From NCBI RefSeq assembly GCF_000160135.1, contig NZ_GG729933.1:82152-146151 (forward strand): DNA of 64,000 bases. Direction: 5' to 3'. How positions within the stretch are numbered: the first letter of the stretch is position 1; each line of letters begins with the position of its first letter. The notes beneath the pieces are model-generated. The model was given only the letters and a program-made list of their open reading frames with translations, made no database searches and was not told the origin of the DNA. The translations under genes were made by a program, and so were the position numbers. The stretch comes from Oribacterium sp. oral taxon 078 str. F0262. Its GTDB lineage: Bacteria; Bacillota; Clostridia; Lachnospirales; Lachnospiraceae. Below are positions 60,731-64,000 of the stretch, in pieces.

Positions 60731-60904
60731 GTAATTGAATTGGCTGCGGACAGGGATTGGCATCCTGTATCTGTGGCTTTACAGTTTGGCCCTCTTGCCC
60801 CCTGTTTGCTGTAGGAAGGGCCCTGAACTGCTGCTTGCTAAGAATCCAGCGGGGTATAAGAAAGCGGAGGGCCTGGATCAGATTAAAAGAGAAGAAGGGT
60901 GGGA

Positions 60905-61750
60905 ATGAAACAGAGAGAGGATGGGAAGGCGTTTCTCACAGAGGAGGAGCTTCGGCAGAGGGCGCTGGAGGGACTCACAATCATGGACGATCTTTTCATG
61001 AGGAATGTCCTGGAGGACGAGCGCTGCACGGAATTTATCCTGCGGGTAATTCTGGAGAAGAAGGAGCTTAAGCTGATAGAGCAGAAGATCCAGAAGGACT
61101 ATAAGAACATGCAGGGGCGCTCTGCGATCATGGACTGCGTCGCGAGAGACAGCAGGGGAAGGCTCTACGACATCGAAATTCAGGGAGACCAGGAGGGAGC
61201 ATCCCCGAAGCGTGCGAGGTATTACAGCGGACTTTTGGATATGCATTCTCTGAAGGCCGGAGAGGACTTTCAAAAGCTGAGGGAGAGCTATGTGATCTTC
61301 ATCACGAGAAGCGACGCCTTCGGTCATGAGCTTCCAATCTATCATATAGAGAGGATCATCCGGGAGCGGGGCGCGGAGTTTGAGGACGGGACCCACATCA
61401 TTTATGTGAATTCGAAGATTCAGGACGATACGAAGCTTGGGAAGCTGATGCATGATCTGCATTGTAAAAAGGCTTCGGAGATGCACAGTGAGGTGCTGGC
61501 GAGACGAGTCTGTGAACTGAAGGAGACCGAGAAAGGGGTCAGGCGTATGTGCAGGGAACTGGAAGAGCTGATGGTGACAGCAGAAGAACGAGGCATACAA
61601 AAGGGAGTTACCGAGACCAAGAAGGAGATGGCGAGGTCGCTCCGGGATGAAGGGATGCCGATGGAGCGCATCGCGAGGATTATGAAGGAGAAGCTGGAGA
61701 GGATCCGGGAATGGCTGGAAGAAGCGCCCGCGGCGCCGGCCGGAAATTAA
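60905..61750 (+). CDS. Rpn-family nuclease (PD-(D/E)XK), copy 2
   Basis: The 281-residue tandem duplicate of the gene at 59861. Their 5' flanks are shared too, from GCGGAGGGCCTGGATCAGATT onward. Differences are a handful of single residues (for example SDAFGHELP against SDVLGHGLP) and a 24-bp in-frame deletion in the C-terminal repeat, RGIQKGVTETKKEM against RGMQRGRREGRQEGVAETKREM. The catalytic-type residues are kept, so both copies may be active. Variation at the C-terminal repeat has been linked to recombination in this family. Confidence 0.88.
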   Translation: MKQREDGKAFLTEEELRQRALEGLTIMDDLFMRNVLEDERCTEFILRVILEKKELKLIEQKIQKDYKNMQGRSAIMDCVARDSRGRLYDIEIQGDQEGASPKRARYYSGLLDMHSLKAGEDFQKLRESYVIFITRSDAFGHELPIYHIERIIRERGAEFEDGTHIIYVNSKIQDDTKLGKLMHDLHCKKASEMHSEVLARRVCELKETEKGVRRMCRELEELMVTAEERGIQKGVTETKKEMARSLRDEGMPMERIARIMKEKLERIREWLEEAPAAPAGN

Positions 61751-61761
61751 AAGAACAGCCT

Positions 61762-62079
61762 CTGCATTGCAAAAAGGCTTCAGAGATGCACAGTGAGGTG
61801 CTGGCGAGACGAGTCTGTGAACTGAAGGAGACCGAGAAAGGGGTCAGGCGTATGTGCAGGGAACTGGAAGAGCTGATGGTGACAGCGGAAGAACGAGGCA
61901 TGCAAAGAGGCAGACGGGAAGGCAGACAGGAGGGAGTCGCTGAAACCAAGAGGGAGATGGCGAGGTCTCTCCGGGATGAAGGGATGCCGACGGAGCGCAT
62001 CGCGAGGATTATGAAGGAGAAGCTGGAGAGGATCCGGGAATGGCTGGAAGAAGCGCCCGCTGCCCCGGCCGGAAATTAA
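61762..62079 (+). pseudogene. 3' fragment of a third Rpn copy
   Basis: The stretch repeats the last 106 codons of the Rpn gene (from LHCKKASEMHSEVL to EEAPAAPAGN). Its C-terminal repeat has the full RGMQRGRREGRQEG form of copy 1, not the deleted form of copy 2, so it was not made by simple copying of its nearest neighbour. CCGGCCGGAAATTAAAAGAAC precedes it (copy 2 end) and recurs at its own end. The nuclease core is missing; an in-frame ATG at 61711 comes from copy 2's end and gives a 122-residue chimera with no clear ribosome site. Confidence 0.85.
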
Positions 62080-62181
62080 AAGAACATCCGGATGGATCGC
62101 GGGCAGGGAGCTGCATTCCATATCTTAGGCTCTATAGCTTGCTTCCTTTGTCCTGCATCCAGATACGCTGAGCTGAGGCTT

Positions 62182-62230
62182 GAAACTGCTTGTGATATCG
62201 CATAGGATATAGTACAGTATCAGGGATAGA
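62182..62230 (+). repeat. Copy of the sequence upstream of the first Rpn gene
   Basis: ACTGCTTGTGA, ATAGGATATAGTA and following bases match the region 59779-59820 just upstream of the Rpn cluster (GCTGCTTGTGA, ATAGAATATAGTA). It may be a leftover of the amplification or a shared promoter-like site. The rest of 62080-62423 shows no gene. Confidence 0.5.
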
Positions 62231-62423
62231 TGGGGGGCAGAAATTTTGTTCTGCTCGCTCTGAGTCGTTATCATGAGATAGAAAAGGGGCTTCGCAATGT
62301 CCGCTGTCTGGAAAAGATCGGTCGCGTTTTTCGGCAGCATTATGCGGGCGGAGGGGTGAAACACGAATGGAATCTTCCGGGAAGCGCAGATGGAGTTGCT
62401 TCTGTCCTGAGCATGGGGGTGTT

Positions 62424-62918
62424 ATGAGAAGAAAAACGATAATTTTTATCCTTGCGGCAGCGCTGCTTTCTATGCTGCTTTTGTCCTGCGGCGGGAAGGG
62501 AGGCTCCGCGAAGCTGACAGAGCTCAGCGTGGAGGAGCTCACCGACTTTGTAAAGACGCACGGAAACTACGGCTCGGAGACGCCGAAGGCGGAAGACGGC
62601 AAGGTGGGCAGCGAGGAGAGCGGCTGCTGGGCGAGCTACGAGACAAAGAAGGGGAAGATCATAAGTGTCACGCTGCACGGCAATGAGGCAAAGCTGGGAG
62701 CGCAGAAGCTCGCCGCATACTTCATGGAGAGCGTGAATCTCCTGAAGGCCGGTCCCGATGCCGAGATGGGGGATATGCAGCTCCTCATGGAGGATCTCCT
62801 GAAGCGCACGGTGGAGGGAAGCTATCTCGTGGACCAGCATCACTACCTGCTGAACTGCAACGAGGATGAGAAGACACTGACGATCGACCTCATGGAGGAC
62901 AGTAAGGGCTCACACTGA
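62424..62918 (+). CDS. Small predicted lipoprotein
   Basis: ATG 62424 gives 164 residues starting MRRKTIIFILAAALLSMLLLSCGGKGG, a lipoprotein signal with the lipobox LLSC, Cys at about residue 21. The mature part is charged and soluble, with FVKTHGNYGSETPKAEDGKVGSEESGCWASYETKKGKIISVTLHGNEAKLG and no known domain. The lipid-anchored form would sit on the outer face of the membrane. Its ribosome site (GGGGGTG) is poor. A terminator follows 58 bp downstream. Function is unknown. Confidence 0.75.
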   Translation: MRRKTIIFILAAALLSMLLLSCGGKGGSAKLTELSVEELTDFVKTHGNYGSETPKAEDGKVGSEESGCWASYETKKGKIISVTLHGNEAKLGAQKLAAYFMESVNLLKAGPDAEMGDMQLLMEDLLKRTVEGSYLVDQHHYLLNCNEDEKTLTIDLMEDSKGSH

Positions 62919-62976
62919 CCGAGGAATTGATCGAAGGATCGAAAAATCAGGGGATCAAAGAATCAAGGGATCAAAA

Positions 62977-63021
62977 ACAGCGCCGATATCTGCATTCTGA
63001 CTTTGCGGGTATCGGCGCTGT
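62977..63021 (+). terminator. Intrinsic terminator after the lipoprotein gene
   Basis: ACAGCGCCGATA (62977-62988) and TATCGGCGCTGT (63010-63021) form a perfect 12-bp stem, followed by CTTGTTTTG. Short GGATCAAA direct repeats precede it at 62930-62976. Confidence 0.8.
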
Positions 63022-63108
63022 CTTGTTTTGATTCCTGGGCCTTTGAAAGCCTGTATTGCTTTTTGTTATCGCGTTATTATTCTCTGCCTCATGCGTGTTT
63101 GCATTTCC

Positions 63109-63285
63109 CCTCCGCCTTCCTTCGGCGGCTGTGTCTCGAGCCGGAGGAATGATAATTATGTATCTTCAGCGCCCTGCTGCTGCCCTCCGCCTTTCTTCGG
63201 CGGCCGTGTCTCCAGGCAGATGGATCTTGTCACTCCCAATGCTCTGCCGCCTTCTGCCTTTCGTCAGCGGCCGCGTCTCTTTCCG
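63109..63285. repeat. Three spaced imperfect repeats
   Basis: CCTCCGCCTTCCTTCGGCGGCTGTGTCTC-like copies start at 63109, 63184 and 63251 (75 and 67 bp apart). Each holds a CCGCC...GGCGG stem. The third runs into the 3' end of the GntR gene. They lie between the lipoprotein terminator and that gene. Confidence 0.6.
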
Positions 63286-63971
63286 CTGCTCCTGCTGTCG
63301 TGCTCTGTGGCATCGAGATTTCGGGATACAGTCAGCTCCTGATTGTCGATATGCTCCTTCATCAGCGCCTTCGCCCGGATGATATCCCGGATGCGGATGG
63401 CCTCGAGGATCTTTTCATGCTCACTGATGAGCGTTCCGCGCTGCGCCTCATCCTTGATATACTCGAGACGGTATCGGTACATCTGCTCCCGCAGATTATT
63501 GATCATCTGGATCAGGCGCTTGTTTCCGGTCGCTTTGTAGATGATGTCGTGATAGGCTTCGTCTGCTTCGGCGATCTGCATTTCTGTGCCGGATTCCACA
63601 ACCTTTTTGAAATGATCCTCGGCGGCGCGGAGGCTTCGGAGCTCTTCCTCCGTGATCCGCTGGCAGGCGAGATCGGTCGCGAGCTCCTCGAGTGCGCCGC
63701 GGACCTCCAGGACATCCTGCAGGGCCTGATGAGAGATTTTAGCGACTTCGGCACCGCGGCGGGGAATCATCAAAACAAGGCCCTCCAGCTCCAGCTTTCG
63801 GATCGCCTCCCGGATCGGTGTCCGGGATACTCCGAGTTTTTCCGCGAGCTGGATCTCCATAAGCCGCTCCCCGGGCTTCAGCTCCCCCTTCAGGATCGCC
63901 TGTCGGAGCGTATTGAAAACCAGATCCCTGAGGGGAAGATATTCATTCATATTCACGGTGAAATCACTCAT
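63264..63971 (-). CDS. GntR-family regulator with FCD ligand domain
   Basis: The 235-residue regulator is of the FadR/FCD type. The N-terminal winged helix has LRQAILKGELKPGERLMEIQLAEKLGVSRTPIREAIRKLELEGLVLMIPRRGAEVA at about 22-77. The FCD domain carries VLEVRGALEELATDLA, DEAYHDIIYKATGN, and SEHEKILEAIRIRD with the metal-type His positions near 140 and 188, usually for carboxylate ligands. AGGAGGTTGT precedes ATG 63971 on the minus strand. Its target and ligand are not shown; the 5' side leaves the window. The last 20 residues, rich in Ser/Arg, are low complexity and come from the repeat region. Confidence 0.93.
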   Translation of the reverse strand: MSDFTVNMNEYLPLRDLVFNTLRQAILKGELKPGERLMEIQLAEKLGVSRTPIREAIRKLELEGLVLMIPRRGAEVAKISHQALQDVLEVRGALEELATDLACQRITEEELRSLRAAEDHFKKVVESGTEMQIAEADEAYHDIIYKATGNKRLIQMINNLREQMYRYRLEYIKDEAQRGTLISEHEKILEAIRIRDIIRAKALMKEHIDNQELTVSRNLDATEHDSRSSGKRRGR

Positions 63972-64000
63972 ACAACCTCCTGCTGTATTTTGCCATGCGG

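Noticed and set aside
63022-63263. CRISPR-like array from spaced repeats upstream of the GntR 3' end
   Set aside because: Only three copies, diverged and with unequal spacers; no cas genes are near.

Overview
The window comes from a fairly GC-rich, monoderm Firmicute. CIRCE/HrcA heat-shock control, DegV, an EIIC-2 type PTS permease, cell-wall-binding-repeat surface proteins, Rpn-type nucleases and strong AGGAGG ribosome sites together fit a Clostridia/Lachnospiraceae lineage. Coding sequence is dominated by GAG, CGG and CTC codons. No rRNA, tRNA or CRISPR array was seen. The species cannot be named from sequence alone.

Region 1 (1-10380) is one tightly packed + strand gene string: two tandem 141/142-residue tube-like paralogs, a membrane FHA protein, a zinc-ribbon/FHA protein, two membrane-anchored PP2C-like proteins with eroded catalytic motifs, and four proteins of unrecognised family (404, 226, 854 and 257 residues). 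A second zinc-ribbon/FHA protein lies at 13004-14026. The set looks like the control and baseplate-like part of a multi-protein surface or secretion apparatus whose rest lies upstream of the window. That reading is inference.

Region 2 (10400-31550) is mostly housekeeping: maf, a sodium-dependent transporter, a PadR regulator with a BtrH-N-type protein, a YbjN protein, a small FAD protein, rpiB, a PHP phosphoesterase, exonuclease III, a DegV protein, comEC, a PTS EIIC protein, rpsT diverging from lepA, ilvE and holA. Region 3 (31555-43952) holds hemW, a secreted 3D-domain protein, the hrcA-grpE-dnaK-dnaJ heat-shock cluster behind a perfect CIRCE, a cysteine desulfurase, rsmE and prmA.

Region 4 (43940-45877) is a visibly lower-GC, minus-strand three-gene island: a serine dehydrogenase proteinase/ClpP-fold protein, a Panacea (SocA/DUF4065) antitoxin-like protein and a small possible toxin. 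It abuts and overlaps the 3' end of prmA. Region 5 (46141-59740) encodes three secreted wall-binding proteins, two of them giant (2222 and 1626 residues). Region 6 (59780-63971) has a recently amplified Rpn nuclease gene (two full copies and one 3' fragment), a small lipoprotein and a GntR/FCD regulator.

A family of about 110-215 bp intergenic elements runs through 12745-42451 in at least seven places and both orientations. It carries internal hairpins and, in the best copy, 18-bp imperfect terminal inverted repeats. Two copies separate genes that are usually adjacent (grpE/dnaK; prmA/rsmE).
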